The notes under the pieces: generated by a model
The model's input: only the letters and a program-made list of their open reading frames with translations
What the model was told of the DNA's origin: nothing
The model's database searches: none
Part shown: one piece after another, positions 14,786 through 23,751 of the stretch
Numbering within the stretch: position 1 is the stretch's first letter
How the letters are laid out: the number at the start of each line of letters is the position of its first letter
Assembly: GCA_964401355.1 (NCBI GenBank)
Contig: CAYNYJ010000001.1
Location: 1 to 64,000 of the forward strand
DNA from: SZUA-152 sp964401355
GTDB taxonomy: Bacteria; Pseudomonadota; Gammaproteobacteria; SZUA-152
Length of the DNA stretch: 64,000 nucleotides
Direction of reading: 5' to 3'
Program-made: the position numbers and the translations under genes

Positions 14786-15910
14786 ATGTCTAAGCGCGAT
14801 TATTACGAAATTCTGGGTGTGAATAAAAACGCCAGCGACGCCGAGTTAAAGAAGGCCTTTAAACGTCTGGCGATGAAATATCACCCGGATCGCAACCCGG
14901 ACGACAAGAGTGCGGAAGAGAAATTCAAGGAGGCCAAAGAGGCTTACGAGATTCTCGATAACCCACAAAAACGTGCCGCCTATGATCAATTTGGCCACGC
15001 CGGTGTGGAGCAGAGTGGTGGTGGTCATCCAGGCGGTGGCGCGAGCTTCAGCGATATTTTTGGTGACGTGTTTGGTGATATTTTCACCGGCAGTGGCGGT
15101 GGCCAGCAGCGTGCGCGACGCGGGGCCGATCTGCGTTACAACCTGGATCTGAGTTTGGAAGATGCGGTGCGGGGTAGCACCGTAAAAATACGCGTTCCTT
15201 CTTCAATGCTGTGTTCCACCTGCGGTGGCAGTGGTGCCAAAAAAGGCTCGAAGCCCCAACAATGCACGACCTGCGGTGGGGTGGGTCAGGTACGCATGCA
15301 ACAGGGTTTTTTCTCGTTGCAGCAAACCTGCCCGAGTTGCCACGGCAACGGCCAGATCATTAAAGATCCCTGTGGTGCCTGTCATGGACAGGGCCGGATC
15401 CAGGAACACAAAACCTTGTCGGTGAAAGTGCCTGCTGGGGTGGACAATGGCGATCGCATCCGTCTCAGTGGTGAGGGTGAAGCGGGTGACCGCGGCGCGC
15501 CCAGCGGCGATTTGTACGTGCAAATCACGGTGAAAGAGCATCCTCTTTTTGCTCGTGAAGATAACAATCTTTACTGCGAGGTGCCCATCAGTTTTGTCAC
15601 GGCGACCTTGGGCGGTATCTTGGAGGTGCCGACTCTGGATGGTCGGGTGAAACTCACTATTCCGGCCGAGACGCAAACGGCCAAGATGTTCAAGTTGCGC
15701 GGCAAGGGTGTTAAATCCGTGCGTGGCGGCCCGGTGGGCGACTTGTTCTGCCGCATCTCGGTGGAGACTCCGGTTAATTTGAACAGCCAGCAAAAAGAAC
15801 TGTTGCGGTCGTTTGAAGAAGCCATGTCGGGTGGTGGCAAGAAACACAGTCCCAAGGAAAATTCCTGGCTGGATGGGGTCAAAAGCTTCATCGAGGGTAT
15901 TAAGCTGTAA
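14786..15910 (+). CDS. dnaJ: Chaperone protein DnaJ
   Basis: Hsp40 cochaperone that delivers substrates to DnaK and stimulates its ATPase. The 374-residue product has a J domain with HPD (33-35), a Gly-rich linker (GHPGGGASFSDIFGDVFGDI), a zinc domain with four CxxCxGxG repeats (CSTCGGSG, CTTCGGVG, CPSCHGNG, CGACHGQG) and the C-terminal peptide-binding domains. It is therefore a full class I DnaJ. Start 14786 gives the conserved MSKRDYYEILGV; the frame also has an ATG four codons earlier. It follows dnaK after a hairpin. Confidence 0.97.
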   Translation: MSKRDYYEILGVNKNASDAELKKAFKRLAMKYHPDRNPDDKSAEEKFKEAKEAYEILDNPQKRAAYDQFGHAGVEQSGGGHPGGGASFSDIFGDVFGDIFTGSGGGQQRARRGADLRYNLDLSLEDAVRGSTVKIRVPSSMLCSTCGGSGAKKGSKPQQCTTCGGVGQVRMQQGFFSLQQTCPSCHGNGQIIKDPCGACHGQGRIQEHKTLSVKVPAGVDNGDRIRLSGEGEAGDRGAPSGDLYVQITVKEHPLFAREDNNLYCEVPISFVTATLGGILEVPTLDGRVKLTIPAETQTAKMFKLRGKGVKSVRGGPVGDLFCRISVETPVNLNSQQKELLRSFEEAMSGGGKKHSPKENSWLDGVKSFIEGIKL

Positions 15911-16054
15911 TCATTATTCGGAGTGATTTCTCCCGCTCGGTGTAGGGTGTACCTATTGGGCATAAAGGCCGGTTTTATGTCCGTGCGTGAACTCGCATCT
16001 CCTGTGTGGCAGACAGACATCGCGATTCAACGGAGCCGGCACGAGGAAATTAAC

Positions 16055-16555
16055 GTGAAGATTCGATTGCTGGCATGGCCGCTTTCAAGTTCGATCGGTT
16101 GGGCTTTTGTCCCCATGCTGCTGGTGCTGGCTTTGGTGAGTCCGGGGCTGTTGGCTGCCGAACAGGAAGAAAAACTGCGTTTCCCGGGCGATCCCACTGA
16201 ACACAAGCTGGTGTATCAGTTTAATCAGGCCGACGAAGCCTACCAAATGGCGGTGCTGTTTTCGGTGGGCGCGATGGTCCGTAAATGGGGCGATAATATT
16301 TCTATCGTGGTGGTGGGCATTGGCCCCGGGATTCACATTCTGGGTAAGAATCCAGAGCGACCGGTGAGTAACGAGATCAAACAGCGGGTATCGAGCCTGA
16401 GCCAGTACGGTGTTGAATTTTATGCCTGTGGTAACACCATGAAGGCGCTGCGCTGGGAAGAAAAAAATTTGCTGCCTTTTGTGAGCGTTGTTGAGGTCGG
16501 TGCCTCAGCCTTGATGGAGTTACAGGAACAAGGGTACTCGTACATTAGCTGGTAG
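16055..16555 (+). CDS. Exported DsrE/DsrF-like family protein
   Basis: A 166-residue protein of the DsrE-like fold (relatives include the sulfur-carrying DsrE/TusD and the broader COG1416 group). GTG 16055 with GAGGAAA before it gives a clear signal peptide (hydrophobic VPMLLVLALVSPGLLAAEQ) and thus a periplasmic protein; the frame is open further upstream without homology. The mature part has KLVYQFNQADEAYQMAVLF, SIVVVGIGPGIHIL and a single conserved cysteine in FYACGNTMKAL, the position used for persulfide chemistry in some relatives. It sits between dnaJ and dapB. In a presumed sulfur oxidiser a role in sulfur transfer is tempting, but not shown. Confidence 0.8.
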   Translation: MKIRLLAWPLSSSIGWAFVPMLLVLALVSPGLLAAEQEEKLRFPGDPTEHKLVYQFNQADEAYQMAVLFSVGAMVRKWGDNISIVVVGIGPGIHILGKNPERPVSNEIKQRVSSLSQYGVEFYACGNTMKALRWEEKNLLPFVSVVEVGASALMELQEQGYSYISW

Positions 16556-16591
16556 ACGGCAGAGTAAAAATAAAAAGATGAAAGGGAAAAG

Positions 16592-17449
16592 ATGACGACG
16601 ATTGCGATTACCGGTGCCGCCGGGCGCATGGGCAAGGTCCTGCTGGAAGCGGCCAATGATACCGAAGGTTTGTCTGTCACCGCGGCCATCGTGCGCGCGG
16701 ACAGTACTCTGGTGGGTGTCGATGCCGGTGAACTGGCCGGTATCGGCACGCTGAATGTGACGGTGGTCGATAATATCGCTGCTGCGGCGACCTTTGATGT
16801 GTTGATCGATTTTACCCGCCCTGATGTGACTCTGGCGAATCTTGCTGTTTGCCGTGCGCGTGGCAGCGCCATGGTGATTGGCACCACCGGTTTTGATGAC
16901 AGGCAGAAAACGGCTATCCGCGAGGCCAGTCACGATATAGCGATTGTGTTTGCGCCCAACATGAGCGTGGGCGTTAATCTTTGTTTTAAATTACTGGAAA
17001 TGGCGGCCAGGGTGTTGGGTGACGAGGTGGATATCGAAATCATCGAGGCCCATCATCGGCATAAAGTTGATGCGCCTTCGGGCACCGCGCTGCGCATGGG
17101 TGAGGTGGTGGCCGATGCGCTGGGACGAGATCTGAAAGACTGCGCAGTCTATGGCCGTGAGGGCCACACCGGCGAACGCGACCCCAAGACCATTGGCTTT
17201 GAAACCATTCGTGCCGGTGATATCGTTGGCGACCACACTGTGTTGTTTGCCGGTTTGGGCGAGCGGGTGGAAATCACCCACAAGGCATCCAGTCGCCTGA
17301 CTTTCGCCAAGGGTGCGATGCGCGCGGCACTTTGGGTGAATGAAGGGCTTGATGAAGGGGCTGATGGGCGCAAATCGGGGCTCTACGATATGCAGGACGT
17401 GCTGGGACTGAGCGCGACTGAATTGCCAAACGAGGTCTTTAATCCGTAG
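16592..17449 (+). CDS. dapB: 4-hydroxy-tetrahydrodipicolinate reductase
   Basis: Cytosolic NAD(P)H-dependent enzyme of lysine and meso-diaminopimelate synthesis. The 285-residue product has the dinucleotide motif GAAGRMG (8-14), FTRPDVTLANL, IGTTGFDDRQ, APNMSVGVNL and the catalytic block EAHHRHKVDAPSGTA with its His pair and Lys. Length is slightly above the usual 270. It is followed by a GC-rich hairpin and then carA; in many gammaproteobacteria dapB directly precedes carAB. Confidence 0.97.
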   Translation: MTTIAITGAAGRMGKVLLEAANDTEGLSVTAAIVRADSTLVGVDAGELAGIGTLNVTVVDNIAAAATFDVLIDFTRPDVTLANLAVCRARGSAMVIGTTGFDDRQKTAIREASHDIAIVFAPNMSVGVNLCFKLLEMAARVLGDEVDIEIIEAHHRHKVDAPSGTALRMGEVVADALGRDLKDCAVYGREGHTGERDPKTIGFETIRAGDIVGDHTVLFAGLGERVEITHKASSRLTFAKGAMRAALWVNEGLDEGADGRKSGLYDMQDVLGLSATELPNEVFNP

Positions 17450-17537
17450 ACAGGTGGGAACTCGTTACAGTAAAATTACTGCACCGGGTTGAGCCGTGTG
17501 AAGACGGGCGCGATGATGATTCGGGACTACATTTTTG

Positions 17538-17570
17538 AGCGGGAGGGCGAGTCTTCGTCCCTCCCGCTTT
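17538..17570 (+). terminator. GC-rich hairpin between dapB and carA
   Basis: AGCGGGAGGG (17538-17547) pairs with CCCTCCCGCT (17559-17568), loop of 11 bases, followed by a short T run. It can end dapB transcription; being 108 bases before carA it could also serve as a leader attenuator for carAB. Nothing else in the gap (17450-17677) was recognised. Confidence 0.65.
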
Positions 17571-17677
17571 GTGCATCTACAGTATTTGCAAGGCTGCTTT
17601 ATCGACGACGCAGCTCTTGTCACAACGAAACAGCTAACGTGAATTTTCACGAGACTCGTAGTACTTAGGAGAACGGC

Positions 17678-18823
17678 TTGCGAAAACCGGCATTACTGGC
17701 TTTAGCGGATGGCACACTCTTTTGGGGTGAGTCGATTGGCGTTGACGGGCAGACCGTTGGCGAGGTGGTATTCAATACCGCGATTACCGGCTATCAAGAA
17801 ATTTTGACCGATCCCTCCTACCGGCAGCAAATTGTTACGCTGACTTACCCACACATCGGCAATGTGGGCACCAATAGTGAAGATGCAGAATCTACCGCGA
17901 TTCATGCCAGTGGTCTGGTGATTCGCAATCTGCCGCTGCTGGCCAGCAGTTGGCGCAGTGAGTCCAGCCTTGATGATTACCTCATGGCGAATAACGTTGT
18001 TGCCATTGCTGACATCGACACCCGCCAGTTGACCCGCATATTGCGTGCGAAGGGTGCGCAGTCGGGTTGCATTGTGGCGGGGGACAATATTGACGAGCAG
18101 GCCGCGATTTCCGCCGCACGGGATTTTCCGGGGTTGCAAGGCATGGATCTCGCCAAAGAGGTGACGACTCAAAAGGCTTATTCGTGGACGCAAGGCTGCT
18201 GGACGTTGGAGGATGGTCTACCCGAGCCCAGCGACGATCTGCTCCATCATGTGGTGGCTTATGACTATGGCGTCAAAACCAACATCCTGCGCATGTTGGT
18301 TGAGCGCGGTTGCCGCCTCACCGTCGTGCCAGCGCAAACCCCCGCCTCCGAGGTGCTGGCGATGAACCCCGACGGCGTGTTTCTGTCCAATGGCCCGGGT
18401 GACCCCGAGCCCTGTGACTATGCCCTGACGGCCATCAAAGAAATTGTCGATAGCGGGATACCGGTGTTTGGGATTTGTCTTGGTCATCAGCTGTTGTCGC
18501 TAGCCAGCGGCGCCAAAACCCTGAAAATGAAATTTGGCCATCACGGCGCTAATCATCCGGTGCAGGATTTGAAAACGGGTGTAGTGATGATTACCAGTCA
18601 AAACCACGGTTTTGCGGTGGATGAGGATTCTCTGCCGGATACCCTGCAAGCGACCCATCGTTCGTTGTTCGATAAATCCTTGCAAGGCGTGCAGCGTACC
18701 GATAAACCCGCGTTCAGTTTTCAGGGGCATCCCGAAGCCAGCCCAGGGCCGCATGACGTGGCACCCTTGTTTGATCAATTCGTTGAATCGGTCAAACAGT
18801 ATCAAGTAACGAGGGACGAGTAA
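17678..18823 (+). CDS. carA: Carbamoyl-phosphate synthase small subunit
   Basis: Glutamine amidotransferase subunit that supplies ammonia to CarB for carbamoyl phosphate, the precursor of arginine and pyrimidines. The 381-residue product has the N-terminal CarA domain (ALADGTLFWGESIG, VVFNTAITGYQEILTDPSY) and a class I glutaminase domain with nucleophile Cys267 in GICLGHQLLSLA and His in FQGHPEASPGPHD. TTG is the start, placed 6 bases after AGGAGAA. It is followed by carB after 46 bases that contain a hairpin. Confidence 0.98.
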   Translation: MRKPALLALADGTLFWGESIGVDGQTVGEVVFNTAITGYQEILTDPSYRQQIVTLTYPHIGNVGTNSEDAESTAIHASGLVIRNLPLLASSWRSESSLDDYLMANNVVAIADIDTRQLTRILRAKGAQSGCIVAGDNIDEQAAISAARDFPGLQGMDLAKEVTTQKAYSWTQGCWTLEDGLPEPSDDLLHHVVAYDYGVKTNILRMLVERGCRLTVVPAQTPASEVLAMNPDGVFLSNGPGDPEPCDYALTAIKEIVDSGIPVFGICLGHQLLSLASGAKTLKMKFGHHGANHPVQDLKTGVVMITSQNHGFAVDEDSLPDTLQATHRSLFDKSLQGVQRTDKPAFSFQGHPEASPGPHDVAPLFDQFVESVKQYQVTRDE

Positions 18824-18846
18824 CGAAGAAAAGCTCTTTCCTCGTT
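18822..18846 (+). repeat. Intercistronic hairpin between carA and carB
   Basis: AACGAAGAAAAG and CTCTTTCCTCGTT can pair over about 11 positions with small imperfections, directly after the carA stop. It may affect subunit stoichiometry or mRNA stability; the fold was judged by eye only. Confidence 0.35.
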
Positions 18847-18869
18847 CCTAGCAACCAGACACTGAATTC

Positions 18870-21800
18870 ATGCCAAAACGTACCGATATAAAAAGCATCC
18901 TCATCATTGGCGCCGGCCCCATCGTTATCGGTCAGGCCTGTGAATTTGATTACTCCGGCGCTCAGGCCTGCAAGGCACTGAGGGAAGAGGGTTATCGCGT
19001 TATTCTGGTGAATTCCAACCCGGCGACGATCATGACCGACCCTGAGATGGCCGATGCGACCTACATCGAGCCTATTACCTGGAAGACGCTGGCCAATATT
19101 ATTGAGTGTGAGCGCCCCGATGCACTGCTGCCCACCATGGGCGGACAGACGGCACTGAATTGTGCGCTGGATCTGGATCGCGAAGGGGTACTGGAAAAAT
19201 ACAATGTCGAGATGATCGGTGCGAAACGGGATGCCATCGATAAGGCCGAAGATCGCGATCGCTTCAAAAAGGCGATGGAGAAAATTGGCCTGGATATGCC
19301 GACGGCGGCGGTGGCTCACAGTCTTGAAGAAGCCTGGCAGGTGCAGGCGCGCGTGGGTTATCCCACGGTAATCCGTCCCTCGTTCACCATGGGCGGCAGT
19401 GGTGGCGGCATCGCTTACAACAAAGAAGAGTTTGTTGAAATTTGCGAGCGCGGGCTCGATCTTTCTCCCACCAATGAGTTGTTAGTGGAAGAATCTATTC
19501 TCGGTTGGAAAGAATATGAAATGGAGGTGGTGCGTGACTGCAAGGATAATTGCATCATCATTTGTTCCATCGAAAATTTTGATCCCATGGGCATTCACAC
19601 CGGTGATTCCATCACCGTCGCGCCAGCGCAAACCCTCACCGACAAAGAATATCAGATCATGCGCAACGCTTCGTTAATGGTGCTGCGTGAGATCGGCGTC
19701 GATACTGGCGGCTCTAACGTGCAATTTGCCATCGATCCCAAAGATGGCCGCATGATCATTATCGAAATGAATCCGCGGGTGTCGCGTTCCTCGGCCTTGG
19801 CTTCGAAGGCCACCGGTTTTCCCATCGCCAAAATTGCCGCCAAACTGGCGGTGGGTTACACCCTGGACGAATTGCAAAACGATATTACCGGCGGTGCAAC
19901 ACCGGCCTCGTTTGAGCCGACTATCGATTATGTCGTCACTAAAATTCCGCGTTTCACCTTTGAGAAATTCCCCAAGGCTGATTCGCGACTCACCACCCAG
20001 ATGAAATCCGTGGGTGAAGTGATGGCCATTGGCCGGACTTTTCAGGAGTCTTTGCAAAAGGCCTTGCGTGGTTTGGAAACCGGTGTTTCCGGTTTCGATT
20101 CGATTCTCGATTTTGACGATGACGGTGCGACGGATAAGTTGCGCCACGAATTGCGCACTCCGGGCCCGGATCGTTTGTGGTACGTGGGTGATGCCTTCCG
20201 TGCCGGGCTATCGATGGTAGAGGTGTTTGATCTCACTAAAATTGATCCGTGGTTTCTGGTGCAGATTGAAGAGATTATCAGCCTCGAAGGCGAAGTGGCC
20301 GAGCAGGGTCTAGCCGCGCTGGACAAAGCACGTATGTTTGCGCTCAAACGCAAAGGCTTTTCCGATAGTCGCTTATCCACATTGTTGTCCATGCCTGAAA
20401 ATGATTTTCGCGCGCATCGTCATGCGCTGGGGATTCGTCCTGTTTATAAACGCGTAGATACCTGTGCTGCGGAATTTTCCACCGACACCGCCTACCTGTA
20501 TTCAACCTATGAGCAGGAGTGTGAGGCCAAGCCCACCGACCGGGAAAAAATTATCGTGCTTGGCGGTGGCCCCAACCGCATTGGTCAAGGTATCGAGTTT
20601 GATTACTGCTGCGTGCATGCGGCCCTGGCCCTGCGTGAAGACGGTTATGAAACCATCATGATCAACTGTAACCCCGAAACGGTATCCACGGATTATGACA
20701 CCTCGGATCGGCTCTACTTTGAATCACTGACTCTGGAAGACGTATTGGAAGTGGTCGCCCTGGAAAAACCCATGGGCGTGATTGTCCAGTACGGCGGGCA
20801 AACGCCTTTGAAGCTGGCGCGTGAACTGGAAGCCGCAGGTGTACCGATTATCGGCACCTCACCCGACGCCATTGATTTGGCGGAAGACCGCGAGCGTTTT
20901 CAGAAAATCATCCAGAAGTTGGGACTTAAGCAGCCACCCAATCATACTGCCCGTGATTCGGAGCAGGCGGTGACATTAGCGGCAGATATCGGCTATCCAC
21001 TCGTGGTTAGACCGTCGTACGTGCTCGGCGGCCGCGCCATGGAAATCGTTTTCAACGAAACCGAGTTACGCCGTTACATGCGCGAGGCGGTGAAAGTCTC
21101 CAATGATTCGCCAGTGCTGCTGGATCGATTCCTGGATGATGCCATTGAAGTGGATGTCGATGCCATTTGCGATGGCAAACAGGTGTTGGTAGGCGGTATC
21201 ATGCAACACATCGAACAAGCCGGTGTGCATTCCGGTGACTCGGCCTGTTCGTTGCCACCGTACAGTTTATCGGATGATATTCAAAAACGTATGCGCGAAA
21301 TGGCTCGCGAACTGGCATTGGGCCTCAATGTTGTGGGTTTGATGAATGCGCAGTTTGCGGTCAAGGGCGATGATATTTATGTGATCGAAGTGAACCCGCG
21401 GGGTTCGCGCACGGTGCCGTTTGTCTCTAAGGCCACCAGTTTGCCGTTGGCCAAAATCGCGGCGCGTTGCATGGCAGGCAAAAGTCTGGCGGAACAAGGC
21501 ATCACTGAAGAAATTATTCCCGAATATTTTTCGGTGAAAGAGGCGGTGTTCCCGTTTGTGAAGTTCCCGGGTATTGATCCTATTCTCGGCCCGGAGATGA
21601 AATCCACTGGTGAGGTAATGGGCGTGGGCCGGGATTTTGCGGAAGCCTTTGCCAAGGCGCTGCTGGGTGCCGGAGTGAATCTGCCCTCCGGTGGGCAGGC
21701 TTTTGTGAGCGTGCGTGATGCCGACAAGGCTGGCGTCATTACGGTTGCCCAACGGCTCCTAAATCTGGGGTTTCGGCTGATTGCAACTCGCGGTACGGCC

Positions 21801-22091
21801 CTGGCGTTACAGGATGGTGGCGTTGAATGTTCGATTGTTGATAAAGTGGGAGAGGGTCGTCCACACATTGTTGATATTATCAAAAATGGTGAGATCAGCC
21901 TGATTGTCAACACCACGGAAGGCACGCAGGCGATTGCCGATTCAGGCACGATTCGCAGCAATGCTTTACAGCACAAAGTGACGTATTCAACGACCTTGGC
22001 GGGTGCCGAGGCCATGTGTTCGGCGATGGAGCTGGGTGAAAGTTCGGTTGTTAATCGATTACAGGATTTACATCAGGAGATAGGGCAATGA
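18870..22091 (+). CDS. carB: Carbamoyl-phosphate synthase large subunit
   Basis: Synthesises carbamoyl phosphate from bicarbonate, ammonia and two ATP. The 1073-residue product shows the internal duplication of the family: two ATP-grasp halves (IIGAGPIVIGQACEFDYSGA near residue 12 and VLGGGPNRIGQGIEFDYCC in the second half, each followed by NPETVSTDYDT-like or NPATIMTD boxes) and a C-terminal MGS-like allosteric domain (LIATRGTALALQDGG, IVNTTEGTQAIADS). Full length and intact. Its stop overlaps the greA start (ATGA), so the two are coupled. Confidence 0.98.
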   Translation: MPKRTDIKSILIIGAGPIVIGQACEFDYSGAQACKALREEGYRVILVNSNPATIMTDPEMADATYIEPITWKTLANIIECERPDALLPTMGGQTALNCALDLDREGVLEKYNVEMIGAKRDAIDKAEDRDRFKKAMEKIGLDMPTAAVAHSLEEAWQVQARVGYPTVIRPSFTMGGSGGGIAYNKEEFVEICERGLDLSPTNELLVEESILGWKEYEMEVVRDCKDNCIIICSIENFDPMGIHTGDSITVAPAQTLTDKEYQIMRNASLMVLREIGVDTGGSNVQFAIDPKDGRMIIIEMNPRVSRSSALASKATGFPIAKIAAKLAVGYTLDELQNDITGGATPASFEPTIDYVVTKIPRFTFEKFPKADSRLTTQMKSVGEVMAIGRTFQESLQKALRGLETGVSGFDSILDFDDDGATDKLRHELRTPGPDRLWYVGDAFRAGLSMVEVFDLTKIDPWFLVQIEEIISLEGEVAEQGLAALDKARMFALKRKGFSDSRLSTLLSMPENDFRAHRHALGIRPVYKRVDTCAAEFSTDTAYLYSTYEQECEAKPTDREKIIVLGGGPNRIGQGIEFDYCCVHAALALREDGYETIMINCNPETVSTDYDTSDRLYFESLTLEDVLEVVALEKPMGVIVQYGGQTPLKLARELEAAGVPIIGTSPDAIDLAEDRERFQKIIQKLGLKQPPNHTARDSEQAVTLAADIGYPLVVRPSYVLGGRAMEIVFNETELRRYMREAVKVSNDSPVLLDRFLDDAIEVDVDAICDGKQVLVGGIMQHIEQAGVHSGDSACSLPPYSLSDDIQKRMREMARELALGLNVVGLMNAQFAVKGDDIYVIEVNPRGSRTVPFVSKATSLPLAKIAARCMAGKSLAEQGITEEIIPEYFSVKEAVFPFVKFPGIDPILGPEMKSTGEVMGVGRDFAEAFAKALLGAGVNLPSGGQAFVSVRDADKAGVITVAQRLLNLGFRLIATRGTALALQDGGVECSIVDKVGEGRPHIVDIIKNGEISLIVNTTEGTQAIADSGTIRSNALQHKVTYSTTLAGAEAMCSAMELGESSVVNRLQDLHQEIGQ

Positions 22092-22567
22092 CGGGCAAGG
22101 TACCTTTAACCGCACAAGGGGCAGAAAAACTTCGCGAGGAATTACGTGAATTGAAAAATGTGACACGGCCACGCATCATCACTGCAATTGCTACGGCACG
22201 TGAACATGGCGACCTCAAGGAAAATGCCGAATACCACGCAGCGCGTGAGCAGCAGAGTTTTACGGAAGGGCGTATTGCGGATCTCAATAGTAAGCTGGGT
22301 AATGCGCAAATTATTAATATCACCGAAATTACGCCAACCGGCAAGGTTATTTTTGGTGTGACCGTCGATTTGATCGAAGAAGAGACGGGCAACGAAGTGA
22401 CTTATCAGATTGTCGGCGTTGATGAGGCGGATCTGAAAGTGGGCAAGATTTCGGTAACTTCTCCCATCGCACGGGCCTTAATCGGCAAAGAGGAAGGTGA
22501 TGTGGCCGAAGTGCAGGCACCCGGCGGCATTAAAGAATACGAAATTTTAGATGTGAGGCATATTTAG
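22088..22567 (+). CDS. greA: Transcription elongation factor GreA
   Basis: Binds the RNA polymerase secondary channel and stimulates transcript cleavage to rescue backtracked complexes. The 159-residue product has the N-terminal coiled coil (LTAQGAEKLREELRELK, DLKENAEYHAAREQQ with the acidic tip) and the C-terminal FKBP-like domain (YQIVGVDEADLKVGKISV, SPIARALIGKEEGD). It overlaps the end of carB by 4 bases. A second family member, GreB, is present at 48211-48723. Confidence 0.97.
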   Translation: MTGKVPLTAQGAEKLREELRELKNVTRPRIITAIATAREHGDLKENAEYHAAREQQSFTEGRIADLNSKLGNAQIINITEITPTGKVIFGVTVDLIEEETGNEVTYQIVGVDEADLKVGKISVTSPIARALIGKEEGDVAEVQAPGGIKEYEILDVRHI

Positions 22568-22569
22568 AG

Positions 22570-23058
22570 ATGTTGGGTATTTCACGGTCGTGTTGGTGGG
22601 CAGGTGCGGAACGCAGTGTATTGGCATTGTGGGTGGGTGGTCTTTGGGTCGCAGGTTATGTGGTGGCCCCCAGCCTGTTTGTGACACTGGATGATCGTCA
22701 GCTTGCCGGTCAACTGGCGGGGCAGATTTTTCGATTGATGAGTTATATCGGCCTGATTGCTGGCAGTTTGTTATTGCTGTCGGTGTTGGTGCGTGCCGCA
22801 GAAAACTGGACGCGTGAGTGGCGCGTCTGGGTGTTGGTGAGCATGTTGGTGCTGGTGGCTCTCGGTGCGTTTGTTATACAACCGATGATGGTGGAGCTTA
22901 AAATGGGTGGCATCGTTCCCGGCAGTGAGCAGGCTGCGACTTTCCGGCGAATGCACGGTATTTCGTCGATTCTGTTTATGATTACCAGTATGCTGGGCCT
23001 AGTTCTGGTTGCGGTTGGTCTGCGTAATACCTGCGCAGCATCTGCGCAACAACAGTAG
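22570..23058 (+). CDS. DUF4149-type membrane protein
   Basis: A 162-residue inner-membrane protein with four hydrophobic segments (roughly 16-40, 55-77, 85-106 and 132-152). The sequence WVGGLWVAGYVVAPSLFVTL, the FRLMSYIGL turn and the RMHGISSILFM segment match the DUF4149/TMEM205-like group, whose function is unknown. It starts two bases after the greA stop, so it is very likely part of the carAB-greA transcript. The last gene of the set, yhbY, is convergent with it. Confidence 0.75.
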   Translation: MLGISRSCWWAGAERSVLALWVGGLWVAGYVVAPSLFVTLDDRQLAGQLAGQIFRLMSYIGLIAGSLLLLSVLVRAAENWTREWRVWVLVSMLVLVALGAFVIQPMMVELKMGGIVPGSEQAATFRRMHGISSILFMITSMLGLVLVAVGLRNTCAASAQQQ

Positions 23059-23067
23059 CCGCCAAGT

Positions 23068-23361
23068 TTAACGGGGCAGCTTGATCTTCGGGTATTCGCC
23101 GCGGCGATACAGGACGGCGATGTGGCCGATGGTAGTGACCAGCTCGCTGTTCGATTGTTTGCACAGGTCTTCCGCCATTTTCAGACGTTCGCTGCGGTCC
23201 TGCCCACTAATGCGAACCTTGAGCAGTTCATGATGAGCCAGTCGCTCCGTCAGCTCAGTGAGCACACCTTCGGTGATGCCGCTATTACCAATCATGACGA
23301 TCGGCTTGAGACTGTGGGCGAGGCCGCGTAGGTGGCGTTTTTGTTTAGATGTCAATAACAT
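23068..23361 (-). CDS. yhbY: YhbY family RNA-binding protein
   Basis: CRM-domain protein of 97 residues associated with pre-50S ribosomal particles. It starts MLLTSKQKRHLRGLAHSLKP and has the loop motif GNSGITEGV and the VTTIGHIAVLYRRG ending, all characteristic. The frame is open further upstream to 23580, but homology begins at the ATG at 23361. It is divergent from the small membrane protein gene and rlmE, matching the greA/yhbY/rlmE/ftsH order seen in Pseudomonas and E. coli. Confidence 0.95.
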   Translation of the reverse strand: MLLTSKQKRHLRGLAHSLKPIVMIGNSGITEGVLTELTERLAHHELLKVRISGQDRSERLKMAEDLCKQSNSELVTTIGHIAVLYRRGEYPKIKLPR

Positions 23362-23413
23362 AAGATATAATTCTAGAAAGGATGTTAATAATTGAAACGG
23401 GCTCGGCCCAAAT

Positions 23414-23701
23414 ATGAATAAGGCTGTGAGTAATCCCGAACCTACTCCTGAATCCACTAAAGTAATACCCAAGATACAGGGTTTTGGTGTTGCCGCCAGT
23501 CCGTTCAATGGCGTCAAAATCGAGCTTGGCCTCAGTATTTTGTTCGGAGCCTTGCTATGGCTGGCCGCAGATTCTATCACAGCCGATGAGACGACGCAGT
23601 GGCTGGTATTACTGGGCTATGCTTTGATCAGCATGTGTTGGCTGGTGTTGCGAACGCGAGCCGTACTGCAGTGGTGTCTGGCGAACACTGGACGGGATTA
23701 A
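23414..23701 (+). CDS. Small membrane protein of unknown function
   Basis: A 95-residue product that I do not recognise. The N-terminal 40 residues are polar and Pro-rich (NPEPTPESTKVIPKI), followed by two hydrophobic segments (about 37-52 and 63-79) with a short acidic loop (DSITADETTQ), so it is predicted to be a two-helix inner-membrane hairpin. It lies divergently from yhbY and just before rlmE. Coding reality rests on the good signal of membrane segments and lack of any better frame; confidence is moderate. Confidence 0.55.
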   Translation: MNKAVSNPEPTPESTKVIPKIQGFGVAASPFNGVKIELGLSILFGALLWLAADSITADETTQWLVLLGYALISMCWLVLRTRAVLQWCLANTGRD

Positions 23702-23751
23702 GCGTGATGACTTGGCTTTTTGCGAATGCTACTTTTTAATGAACGGCAGCG

